DNA of 37,276 nt from Flavobacteriales bacterium (GTDB lineage Bacteria; Bacteroidota; Bacteroidia; Flavobacteriales; UBA7430), in assembly GCA_022425195.1 (NCBI GenBank), contig JAKMFX010000014.1, positions 1-37,276 of the forward strand. The letters are read 5' to 3'. The notes under the pieces are model-generated. The model was not told where the DNA came from. It searched no databases and saw only the letters and a program-made list of their open reading frames with translations. The position numbers were made by a program, and so were the translations under genes. Each line of letters begins with the position of its first letter. The stretch's first letter is position 1. This document shows, in pieces, positions 1 to 7,696 of the stretch.

Positions 1-2901
1 TTCTATAGGGTGTAGGGCTTCTCGTTGTGTTCCATCTTTGATTTGATGTCGGCAGCTCGTTCCTGCAGCGGCAATGAGGCTGGTGGTAGCTTCTTTTCGG
101 ATGGTGGGAAATAAGACCAGCTCGCCCATTTTCATGGAGACTTCATAGTGTTCTTTTTCGTAGCCAAATGAACCTGCCATGCCACAACAACCAGAAGGGA
201 TGAGTTGGACCTTGTAGTTTTTGGGAAGGCTCAACATAATTTTAGAGGGCGTCAAAGAAGACAGTGCTTTTTGGTGGCAGTGACCGTGAAGCCTAATGTG
301 TTGTTGTTTTTCGGTGAAGGGCTCTGAGCTGATGTTTCCCGCTTGGATTTCTCGGGCCAGAAACTCTTCCAAAGTTAGGCTGTGCTTTGCCAGGTGGCTC
401 ACGCTTTTTTGGTCTTCCACCAAGTCGATATATTCATCGCGTAAGGTTAAGATGGCGGAGGGTTCTATCCCCAGAAGAGGCTGCTCTTCAGAAATGAGCT
501 CCGATAAAAGTTGCGTATTTCTTTCCGCAAGTTGTCGGGCTTGGTCTAAAAAGCCTTTTGAGATGTATGCTCTGCCACTTGCCAGATGTTCGGGTATCTG
601 AACCTTGTATCCTAAGGCATTGAGTAGTTTGATGCTCGTAATCCCAATGTGCGTATCGTTATAATTGGTAAATTCATCGTTGAAGAGGTAAACTTTTCCC
701 TTGGAGAAAGGTCCTTTTTGCTCGTGGTTGATGAACCATTTGCTCAGCGTATTCTTTTGCAATAGGGGCAGTTCTCTTTCTTTGGCAATCCCCGCTATTT
801 TTTTTACAATCCCCGAGCTGATGGAATTTTTCATCAGGGCATTGTAGGCCCTAGGTGCCATAGCTCCCAGTCGGTTGGCCTTGTCGATATTAGCGAATAA
901 TTTATCTTTTAGGGATGCTCCTTTTTCTTTGAGCAGCTGGTAGCTGTATTCGGCTTTGAGTTTTGCCATGTCTACGTTGGATGGGCATTCCGATTTACAG
1001 CCTTTACATGAATTGCAAAGTTCCATGACCTCCCTGATTTCGGGGTTGAGAAAAGGGTTTCCCTGGTTCGGATCGCTAAGAGCCTCTCTAAGGATGTTGG
1101 CGCGAGCACGTGTGCTGTGTTTTTCTTCTCGTGTGGCCTGGTAACTCGGACACATGGTCCCTGCCGAAAGTTCTGTTTTTCGGCAATCTCCCGATCCATT
1201 ACATTTTTCTGCGGCCCGAAGTATGCCTTGGTCTTTGCTGAAGTTAAAGACCGTGTTGAATTCTGGTGTATGGTAGTCGGGCATGTATCTCAATGATTCA
1301 TTCATTGACGGTGTATCCACAATTTTACCGGGGTTGAATATGCCCTTTGGGTCCCAGCTCTGTTTGATGGCTTTGCAGTGTTGGTAGTTTTTCTCTCCAA
1401 TCATAAAGGAAAGAAATTCCCCTCGCAGCCTCCCGTCGCCGTGCTCCCCACTAAGAGAACCTTTGTATTGTTTCACAAGGTGAGATATGTCAGTGGCTAT
1501 GGTCTTATATAGGCGATTGCCTTCCTCTGTTTTTAAATTGAGTATGGGACGCAGATGCAGTTCTCCTGTAGCGGCATGAGCATAGTGGACGCAGTAGAGA
1601 TTCCTTTTTTCTAAAATATTGTTAAAGTCTTTGATGAAGGAGGGTAGATCGTTTACATCAACGGCCGTATCTTCGATGACCGCCACAGGCTTAGCATCTC
1701 CGGGGATGTTTGAAAGTACGCCGAGCCCTGCTTTTCGTAGATTCCATACTTTTTCGATGTCAGGACCTTTGACTACCGGGAAGTGTTGCCCTAAGTTCAA
1801 AACTTTAAAATGCTTTAGGCAGTTGAGGACGACTTCATCCAGTTGACTTTCCGTCTTGGCCGTAAATTCAACCACCAAAATCGCTTTGGGATCTCCTTTT
1901 ACGAAGAAACGATTTTGTTGTTGTTCTCTGTTTTCCTTGGTGCATTCTAGTATGAAGTGATCGATGAGTTCGCAGGCGGTAGGGCCAAATTTTAAAGCTT
2001 CTAAATTGCCTTTCAGCGATGCGTCGATGGAATCAAAGTGCATACAAATCACCGCTTGGTGTTCGTGTGGTGTAGCGTGGAGTCTCACCTTAATTTCCGT
2101 TGTAAAGGCTAGGGTTCCTTCGGAGCCAGCCAAGAGCTTACAGAAATTAAAATCTGCTTCGGTCTCTATAAAAGCACTGCTCTGACCAAGGAGGTCAAGA
2201 GCGTATCCTGTATTTCTTCTAGGGATGTTTTTTTTCGGAAATTCTCTTTCAATTTCTCTACGATTTCCTTCGTCGGAAAAGAGTTCTTGGGCCTGTTTAT
2301 AGATGTTGGTTTCCAACTTTGAGACGGTACCGACACCTTTTGCTTTGGCTTCAAACTCTTCTTTGCTCAAGGCTTTGAATTCGGTTTCATTGCCATCGGA
2401 AAGAATGACCTTCATAGAAATAAGTTGCTCTCGTGCAGAGCCGTAGATGATTGATCGGGCGCCACAAGAATTGTTACCCACCATGCCACCCAGCATGCAC
2501 CGGTTGGAAGTAGAAGTTTCTGGACCGTAGAACAATCCGAAAGGTTGAAGGTGAAGATTCAATTCATCGCGGATGACCCCGGGTTGAACCACTGCGTAAG
2601 ACTCCTCTTTATTGACTTCTATGATTTTGCAAAAGTTTTCAGAAATATCAACCACAATTCCAGAGCCCACTACTTGGCCTGCTAATGATGTTCCTGCAGC
2701 TCTGGGGATTATGGACAACGATTCGTCTTGCGAAAATCGGATCAATCGTTTTAAGTCTTCTTTCGTTTTAGGGATGGCTACTGCCAAAGGCATTTCTTTG
2801 TAAGAAGAAGCGTCCGTAGCGTATATTTTACGCATGACGGTGTCGAAATACAAGTTGCCCTGCATTTGTTCTGCCAAAACTTTTAGTTTTCCCTTCATCA
2901 T
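1..2901 (-). CDS. FAD-linked oxidase / Fe-S dehydrogenase fusion (D-2-hydroxyacid dehydrogenase type), C-terminus cut by window edge
   Basis: 967 codons are open to base 1, close to the usual ~970-1000 residues of this family, so only a few C-terminal residues should be missing. Order of parts: N-terminal FAD-binding (PCMH) domain with IPRAAGTSLAGQ near residues 65-76 and GGMVGNNSCGARS further on; FAD-oxidase C domain with SGEHGDGRLRGEF around 480; two ferredoxin-like cysteine clusters at about 565-590 (CNGSGDCRK...MCPSY) and 630-640 (CNSCKGCKSECP); and a C-terminal CCG domain ending in SGCCGMAGSFG near 900. This is a GlcD plus GlcF arrangement in one chain, as in E. coli YdiJ. Family knowledge: such enzymes oxidise D-2-hydroxyacids (D-lactate, D-2-hydroxyglutarate) and pass electrons through Fe-S centres to the respiratory chain; the exact substrate cannot be read here. 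The start is fixed: an in-frame TGA lies two codons before the first of two adjacent ATGs. A promoter box sits directly upstream. Confidence 0.93.
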   Translation of the reverse strand, partial: MMKGKLKVLAEQMQGNLYFDTVMRKIYATDASSYKEMPLAVAIPKTKEDLKRLIRFSQDESLSIIPRAAGTSLAGQVVGSGIVVDISENFCKIIEVNKEESYAVVQPGVIRDELNLHLQPFGLFYGPETSTSNRCMLGGMVGNNSCGARSIIYGSAREQLISMKVILSDGNETEFKALSKEEFEAKAKGVGTVSKLETNIYKQAQELFSDEGNRREIEREFPKKNIPRRNTGYALDLLGQSSAFIETEADFNFCKLLAGSEGTLAFTTEIKVRLHATPHEHQAVICMHFDSIDASLKGNLEALKFGPTACELIDHFILECTKENREQQQNRFFVKGDPKAILVVEFTAKTESQLDEVVLNCLKHFKVLNLGQHFPVVKGPDIEKVWNLRKAGLGVLSNIPGDAKPVAVIEDTAVDVNDLPSFIKDFNNILEKRNLYCVHYAHAATGELHLRPILNLKTEEGNRLYKTIATDISHLVKQYKGSLSGEHGDGRLRGEFLSFMIGEKNYQHCKAIKQSWDPKGIFNPGKIVDTPSMNESLRYMPDYHTPEFNTVFNFSKDQGILRAAEKCNGSGDCRKTELSAGTMCPSYQATREEKHSTRARANILREALSDPNQGNPFLNPEIREVMELCNSCKGCKSECPSNVDMAKLKAEYSYQLLKEKGASLKDKLFANIDKANRLGAMAPRAYNALMKNSISSGIVKKIAGIAKERELPLLQKNTLSKWFINHEQKGPFSKGKVYLFNDEFTNYNDTHIGITSIKLLNALGYKVQIPEHLASGRAYISKGFLDQARQLAERNTQLLSELISEEQPLLGIEPSAILTLRDEYIDLVEDQKSVSHLAKHSLTLEEFLAREIQAGNISSEPFTEKQQHIRLHGHCHQKALSSLTPSKIMLSLPKNYKVQLIPSGCCGMAGSFGYEKEHYEVSMKMGELVLFPTIRKEATTSLIAAAGTSCRHQIKDGTQREALHPIE

Positions 2902-2905
2902 GTCT

Positions 2906-2913
2906 CAAAAATA
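2906..2913 (-). promoter_or_regulatory. Candidate -7 box for the FAD/Fe-S dehydrogenase
   Basis: Read on the minus strand this is TATTTTTG, an exact match to the Bacteroidota TAnnTTTG element. Only four bases separate it from the ATG, so transcription would begin at or next to the start codon. No clear -33 TTG is visible at the expected distance. Confidence 0.4.
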
Positions 2914-3026
2914 CAAGTTAAAATGCGAATTTTCGTTTGAAAATTCATTTTAAACAGCCTCCCAGATAAACTCGATATTTATGGCCTTTTTTAGAGGTTT
3001 AAAAAATAGAAATTTTCTATCTAGGA

Positions 3027-3058
3027 TTGCTTTTGTATAAATAACAATTGTATTTTTG
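3027..3058 (+). promoter_or_regulatory. Bacteroidota-type promoter for lpd
   Basis: TTG at 3027-3029 and TATTTTTG at 3051-3058 are separated by 21 bases and fit the TTG/TAnnTTTG consensus of the phylum. The predicted start of transcription is near 3063, giving a leader of about 28 bases before the lpd ATG. Confidence 0.6.
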
Positions 3059-3090
3059 CTGTTCTTGTTATTAAAATCACAACAGAGGTT

Positions 3091-4494
3091 ATGGAAAAAT
3101 ATGATGTAGCCATTATAGGTTCGGGCCCCGGCGGATACGTCGCTGCCATTCGTTGCGCTCAATTGGGTATGAAAACGGCTTTAATTGAAAAGTACAGTAC
3201 CCTAGGAGGTACATGTTTAAATGTAGGATGCATTCCATCCAAAGCATTGCTTAACTCTTCGGAACACTTCCACGATGCAAAGCACAGCTTTGCCAATCAT
3301 GGTATTGAGATTAATGCGCCAAAGATCAATGTCGCTCAAATGATGAAACGTAAAGATGAGGTGATTGAGCAGACCTGCGGTGGAATTGATTTTTTGATGA
3401 AGAAAAATAAAATCGATGTGTTGAAAGGTTGGGGTTCATTTGCCGATGCGACCCATATCGATATCGTTAATGAAGAAGGTGCTGTTCAGATTGAAGCAGC
3501 CAAAACTATTATTGCTACAGGTTCAAAGCCTGCATCTCTACCTTTTATAAAAATCGATAAAGAGCGCGTTATTACTTCTACAGAGGCTCTAAGTCTTACA
3601 GAAGTTCCCAAGCGCATGATTGTTATTGGCGGAGGGGTCATCGGTTTGGAGTTGGGATCTGTATATGGACGGTTAGGTACTGAGGTAAGTGTTGTCGAAT
3701 ATGCTGACTCGCTTATCCCTAACATGGACAAAGCGCTTGGTAAAGAGTTGCGAAAAGTACTTAAGAAAGATTTGAACTTTGACATTCATTTAAATACGGG
3801 TGTTACTTCGGTAGAGCGAAAAGGCGCTGAGGTCATTGTAAAAGCAACGAATAAGAAAGGTGAAGAACAAGTCTATACGGCCGACTATTGTTTGGTTTCT
3901 GTAGGGCGTAAAGCCTTTACAGACAAATTAGGTTTGGATAAGGTAGGAGTGAATGTTGATGAAAGAGGACGTGTAGATGTGAATGAGCATTTGCAAACTT
4001 CTGTTGGCAATATATACGCGATAGGTGATGTAGTTCGAGGTGCGATGTTGGCTCATAAAGCAGAGGAAGAAGGCGTTTTTGTGGCCGAACATTTGGCTGG
4101 AGAAAAGCCACATATTAATCACAATTTAATTCCTGGTGTGGTATACACCTGGCCAGAAGTGGCTGCGGTAGGTAAGACTGAGGAGGAGCTAAAGGCTGCA
4201 GGCATAAAGTACAAGGCGGGAACCTTCCCATTCAAAGCGAGTGGAAGAGCAAGAGTTTCTGAGGATACAGATGGTTTCGTAAAAGTGTTGGCTGATGCCA
4301 ATACGGATGAGATTCTCGGTGTACACATGATTGGTCCTCGGACTGCCGATATGATTGCTGAAGCTGTCGTTGCCATGGAGTACAGAGCATCAGCTGAAGA
4401 TATTGCTCGTATTTGTCATGCACATCCTACCTTTACGGAGGCTTTTAAAGAGGCCGCTCTAGACGCTACAGATAAGAGAGCTTTACATATTTAG
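3091..4494 (+). CDS. lpd: Dihydrolipoyl dehydrogenase (E3)
   Basis: 467 residues, the normal length. This FAD flavoprotein reoxidises the lipoyl groups of 2-oxoacid dehydrogenase complexes (pyruvate, 2-oxoglutarate, branched-chain) and of the glycine cleavage system, passing electrons to NAD+. Visible features: N-terminal dinucleotide fold GSGPGG at residues 10-15; the redox-active disulfide in GGTCLNVGCIPSK (Cys42, Cys47); the second NAD-binding motif GGGVIGLELG around 178-187; the FAD motif YAIGDV near 310; and the C-terminal His-Glu dyad in HPTFTE (His445, Glu450). The ATG follows a good promoter. It stands alone between its own promoter and a strong terminator, with no E1 or E2 gene in the window, so it probably serves several complexes. 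Confidence 0.98.
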   Translation: MEKYDVAIIGSGPGGYVAAIRCAQLGMKTALIEKYSTLGGTCLNVGCIPSKALLNSSEHFHDAKHSFANHGIEINAPKINVAQMMKRKDEVIEQTCGGIDFLMKKNKIDVLKGWGSFADATHIDIVNEEGAVQIEAAKTIIATGSKPASLPFIKIDKERVITSTEALSLTEVPKRMIVIGGGVIGLELGSVYGRLGTEVSVVEYADSLIPNMDKALGKELRKVLKKDLNFDIHLNTGVTSVERKGAEVIVKATNKKGEEQVYTADYCLVSVGRKAFTDKLGLDKVGVNVDERGRVDVNEHLQTSVGNIYAIGDVVRGAMLAHKAEEEGVFVAEHLAGEKPHINHNLIPGVVYTWPEVAAVGKTEEELKAAGIKYKAGTFPFKASGRARVSEDTDGFVKVLADANTDEILGVHMIGPRTADMIAEAVVAMEYRASAEDIARICHAHPTFTEAFKEAALDATDKRALHI

Positions 4495-4520
4495 TAAAGT
4501 CTTTTCGCTTAATGCATACT

Positions 4521-4556
4521 ACCTCTTCTCACAGCTGTGAGAAGAGGTTTTTTTTA
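4521..4556 (+). terminator. Rho-independent terminator of lpd
   Basis: A perfect 28-base palindrome (arms ACCTCTTCTCACAG and CTGTGAGAAGAGGT, 4521-4548) is followed directly by a run of eight T (4548-4555). It starts 26 bases after the lpd stop codon. The innermost pairs must open to form the loop. Confidence 0.93.
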
Positions 4557-4575
4557 TTTGTTTGGTCTATCTAAA

Positions 4576-4609
4576 TTGAACCTACTGCTTTAAAATTTAC
4601 CTAACTTTG
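4576..4609 (+). promoter_or_regulatory. Promoter of the pabB-tilS-dsbD operon
   Basis: TAACTTTG at 4602-4609 matches TAnnTTTG exactly; TTG at 4576-4578 lies 23 bases upstream. The box ends four bases before the pabB ATG at 4614, so the mRNA would begin at or within a base or two of the start codon. Confidence 0.5.
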
Positions 4610-4613
4610 GCCT

Positions 4614-5906
4614 ATGCTATTACAAACTCATATTCCTCGCACACAAAATGCAGATCTAAAGTATGTGCTCCTAGACTTTTTTGAGAAGGAGTCCAATCTG
4701 CTGCTACTGGATGGGAACACCTCTGATGGGGATGCTTTTGAATGGTTAATTGCTACGGGTTCCGTCGATGAAATAAGCGTTGGAGAAGAGGGTGCTTTTG
4801 ATGCCTTGCAAGCTTTTCATGAAAAACACAAGGATTGGGTTTTTGGTAGTTTGAGTTACGATTTAAAAAATGGACTCGAGGACTTAAATTCTGATAATCA
4901 CGATGGTGTACATGCACCTGGTTTACATTTTTTTCTCCCAAAATATTTATTCTTTTATAAAGGTGATCATCTTCTAGTGTACCGAAATGAATCCCAAAAG
5001 GAATTTCCCACAGAGATTTTGTCAGGCTCATTCAACGCATCATGTACAGAGTTCAATTGCTCTGTTAAGGCAAAAGTTTCTAAGAGTAGTTATATTGACA
5101 AAGTAAATCATATTAAAGAACACATAAAGCGTGGCGATATTTATGAGATGAATTATTGTCAAGAGTTTTATGCTGAGGATACGGCCTTGGAACCTTTGAA
5201 TGTTTTCAAAAGTCTAAATGAGGTTTCTAAAGCCCCTTTTTCCTGTTATTTCAAGTTGGGAGCGATTCATCTGATTTCGGCGAGTCCTGAGCGCTTCCTA
5301 AAAAAAGAGGGTAGGAGGATTATCTCTCAACCCATTAAAGGTACCCGTAAAAGAGGACTGACTCTTGAAGAAGATGAGTTGCTCAAGAAAGAGCTTTTAG
5401 ACAATCAAAAAGAGCGGTCAGAAAATGTGATGATCGTCGATTTGGTGCGCAATGACTTGTCTCGAATTGCTGAAAAAGATTCTGTAAAAGTAGATGAGCT
5501 CTTCGGTATTTATACTTTCGATCAAGTTCACCATATGATTTCTACGATAAGTTGTGAGTTAAGCGAAGCAACTCAAATGAAAGATGTTTTTCAAGCCTCC
5601 TTTCCCATGGGTTCGATGACGGGGGCACCCAAGATAAGCGCCATGAAATTAATTGAAACCTTTGAAGAGACCAAAAGAGGTTTGTATTCTGGGGCGGTGG
5701 GATATATAACTCCTGAAGGAGATTTCGATTTTAATGTGGTGATCAGAAGCATACAATACAATGCATTAAATAAGTATCTTTCTTTTATGGTGGGAGGTGC
5801 CATTACTATGGGTAGTGAGGCCGAATTAGAATACGAAGAATGTTTGGTAAAGGCCAAGGCTCTGTTTGAGGTTTTGGAAGGTGAATATGCAGAAAAAGTT
5901 TCTTAA
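4614..5906 (+). CDS. pabB: Aminodeoxychorismate synthase component I
   Basis: 430 residues of the chorismate-binding (anthranilate synthase I / PabB) family. The protein converts chorismate, with ammonia from a glutaminase partner, to 4-amino-4-deoxychorismate on the way to p-aminobenzoate and folate. PIKGTR at residues 240-245 carries the Lys (242) typical of PabB, where TrpE has Ala, which favours PabB over anthranilate synthase. Other family blocks are GDIYEMN (174-180), ISASPERF (221-228), DLVRNDLSRIA (276-286) and GSMTGAPK (333-340). No pabA or pabC gene is in the window. The next ATG lies about 180 codons downstream, so this start is likely although almost no leader is available. The 3' end overlaps tilS by 20 bases, indicating a joint transcript and probably coupled translation. 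Confidence 0.93.
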   Translation: MLLQTHIPRTQNADLKYVLLDFFEKESNLLLLDGNTSDGDAFEWLIATGSVDEISVGEEGAFDALQAFHEKHKDWVFGSLSYDLKNGLEDLNSDNHDGVHAPGLHFFLPKYLFFYKGDHLLVYRNESQKEFPTEILSGSFNASCTEFNCSVKAKVSKSSYIDKVNHIKEHIKRGDIYEMNYCQEFYAEDTALEPLNVFKSLNEVSKAPFSCYFKLGAIHLISASPERFLKKEGRRIISQPIKGTRKRGLTLEEDELLKKELLDNQKERSENVMIVDLVRNDLSRIAEKDSVKVDELFGIYTFDQVHHMISTISCELSEATQMKDVFQASFPMGSMTGAPKISAMKLIETFEETKRGLYSGAVGYITPEGDFDFNVVIRSIQYNALNKYLSFMVGGAITMGSEAELEYEECLVKAKALFEVLEGEYAEKVS

Positions 5907-7203
5907 ATATTGCGAAAGCATAGGTTTAAAGTCAGAAGTTAAAATCCTTCTTGCTGTAAGCGGTGGCCTTGATTCCATGGCATTATTTCACTTGTTCAGA
6001 TTGTCAGGATTTTCGATTGAAGTAGCGCATTGTAATTTTAAACTTCGCGGTGAGGAGTCTGATGGTGATGAAGGTTTTGTTAAAGAAATATGCGCTGCAT
6101 TTAAAATTCCATTTCACAAGAAAAGTTTTGACACAGAAGACTATGCCCATTCGAATTCGGTGTCCATTCAAATGGCCGCAAGAACCTTGCGGTATGCTTG
6201 GTTTGAAGTGTTACTATCAGAATTTGATATAGCTTACACAGCTACGGCTCATCATCGGGATGATCAGGTTGAAACGCTTTTGATCAATTTGTCTAGAGGT
6301 ACTGGTTTAAAGGGAATGCGAGGGATCTTGCCTAAGCAAGGGACTTTAGTCCGTCCCTTATTATTTACGGATAGAGCGGCGTTAGAAACATGGATGCATC
6401 AGCAGGATTTTATTTTTCGAGAAGATAGCAGTAACGCTTCTTTGAAATATGCTCGAAATAAGCTCCGTCATCAAGTCATTCCAATACTTAAAGAACTCAA
6501 TCCGTCACTTTCAAAAACCTATCAAGAAAATGCTGCACGTTTTGCGAGTGCCCAGAAAAACCTGGTCTTTTTTTATGAGAAACATCGTGCCGATTTAATT
6601 TTGAAAAAAGGAGCTGTTCAGCATATTGTTTTGGATGAGCTGTTAAATTTTCCATCTCCGATGGATGTGCTGTTTTATTTCATCAATCCTTTTGGGTTTC
6701 ATGATTGGGATGCTATTGATGCCCTAATTCATGCAGAGTCTGGGAAGGTGGTTTTTAGTGATACGCACGAATTACTTAAGGACAGAGAGGTTTTGGTGTT
6801 GAGAGAAAAATACGAGAAAGCGCAGAATTCATTTTATATTTCGGAAAACCAGACGTTCCTTAATGATCCTATATCGATGCGTTTTATTCAGAAAGAAGCG
6901 GAGGGTTTAGTTATGGACAGAGCTAAGGAATGTGCTGTGTTGGACTTCGATAAGCTTCAATTCCCCCTACACTTACGTCGTTGGCAAAAAGGAGATGTTT
7001 TTAAGCCCATAGGAATGCGGGGTAAGAAGAAAGTAAGTGATTTTTTTATCGACCAAAAGATGAGCCTCTTTGAGAAGGAAAATGTTTGGTTGTTGTGCTC
7101 TTCGGGAGAGATTGTTTGGGTTGTAGGTCACCGAATAGATGAGCGTTTTAAACTTGTAGAAGCTACTCAAAAAGTTTACCTTGTCCAGCTAAATGGAGCG
7201 TGA
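5887..7203 (+). CDS. tilS: tRNA(Ile)-lysidine synthetase
   Basis: 438 residues from the chosen ATG. TilS adds lysine to C34 of the minor tRNA-Ile(CAU), changing its decoding from AUG to AUA; it is essential where that tRNA is used. The N-terminal ATP pyrophosphatase domain has the P-loop AVSGGLDSMA around residues 23-32, plus AHCNFKLRG and ATAHHRDDQVET blocks typical of TilS. The C-terminal TilS domain is recognisable as RRWQKGDVFKPIGM and KKVSDFFID near 370-395. An in-frame ATG seven codons upstream (5866) is possible, but 5887 gives the usual N-terminus (MQKKFLKYCES) and is preceded by a purine-rich GGAAGGTGA. It overlaps pabB by 20 bases and the next gene by 11. Confidence 0.95.
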   Translation: MQKKFLKYCESIGLKSEVKILLAVSGGLDSMALFHLFRLSGFSIEVAHCNFKLRGEESDGDEGFVKEICAAFKIPFHKKSFDTEDYAHSNSVSIQMAARTLRYAWFEVLLSEFDIAYTATAHHRDDQVETLLINLSRGTGLKGMRGILPKQGTLVRPLLFTDRAALETWMHQQDFIFREDSSNASLKYARNKLRHQVIPILKELNPSLSKTYQENAARFASAQKNLVFFYEKHRADLILKKGAVQHIVLDELLNFPSPMDVLFYFINPFGFHDWDAIDALIHAESGKVVFSDTHELLKDREVLVLREKYEKAQNSFYISENQTFLNDPISMRFIQKEAEGLVMDRAKECAVLDFDKLQFPLHLRRWQKGDVFKPIGMRGKKKVSDFFIDQKMSLFEKENVWLLCSSGEIVWVVGHRIDERFKLVEATQKVYLVQLNGA

Positions 7204-7696
7204 CATGAACGGATCTGAAGCTTTTCACGAAAAACAGTACCTAGGTTACAGTAAATATTCTAATTTAAGGCGAATCATTTTGGCCTTATTTTTCTTTGTA
7301 TCCTATTATTTTTCTGAACCCAGTCATCGCTCTGCTGATATCATGTTTTATTTAGGGGTTGCCACTTTGTTGTTGTCAGCCATGCTGATGTACGTGCTTC
7401 ATTTAGAAACGACATTACTCAATGGCTGTCTCATCTTTGTTGGTTTGTGGACAGCTCGAAAAGTGAAAATTGACCTATCGAGCATTCAGTCTGTCGAACT
7501 CATCAATTACTCCCGATACTATGTGCGTCGACCGGTATACAACTTGCACCGAAAGGGCAGGATTCATTTTTATACTCGAGGTAAAGATGCGGTCTTATTG
7601 ACCGATAGAGATGGTTTAGAATATGTGGTGGGAACACAAAGGCCTGAAGAGTTTTTTGAGGTCTTAAAAATAGAATTAGAAAAAGAAGTACGATGA
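7193..7696 (+). CDS. Unknown two-helix membrane protein between tilS and dsbD
   Basis: 167 residues, not recognised with certainty. Two hydrophobic helices (about residues 27-43 and 50-68) are followed by a cytoplasm-like soluble half with alternating short strands (RKVKIDLSSIQSVELINY, RIHFYTRGKDAVLLTDRDG, EYVVGTQRPEEF). That layout resembles bacterial PH-like (YdbT/DUF304-type) membrane proteins, but this is a guess from pattern. It overlaps tilS at the 5' end and dsbD by the four bases ATGA at the 3' end, so it is almost certainly translated with them. An in-frame ATG four codons downstream (7205), just after the tilS stop, is an equally plausible start. A link to envelope or thiol chemistry is suggested only by the dsbD neighbour. 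Confidence 0.8.
   Translation: MERDMNGSEAFHEKQYLGYSKYSNLRRIILALFFFVSYYFSEPSHRSADIMFYLGVATLLLSAMLMYVLHLETTLLNGCLIFVGLWTARKVKIDLSSIQSVELINYSRYYVRRPVYNLHRKGRIHFYTRGKDAVLLTDRDGLEYVVGTQRPEEFFEVLKIELEKEVR

Noticed and set aside
296-2803. Several plus-strand open frames of 60-100 codons
   Set aside because: They are antisense to the continuous 967-codon FAD/Fe-S dehydrogenase, whose domains are intact throughout.
2950-3162. Minus-strand open frame between the FAD dehydrogenase and lpd
   Set aside because: It overlaps the lpd promoter and start; the lpd reading is far better supported.
5866-5886. Longer start for tilS
   Set aside because: It adds seven residues unlike TilS N-termini; the ATG at 5887 has a better upstream purine tract and a shorter overlap with pabB.
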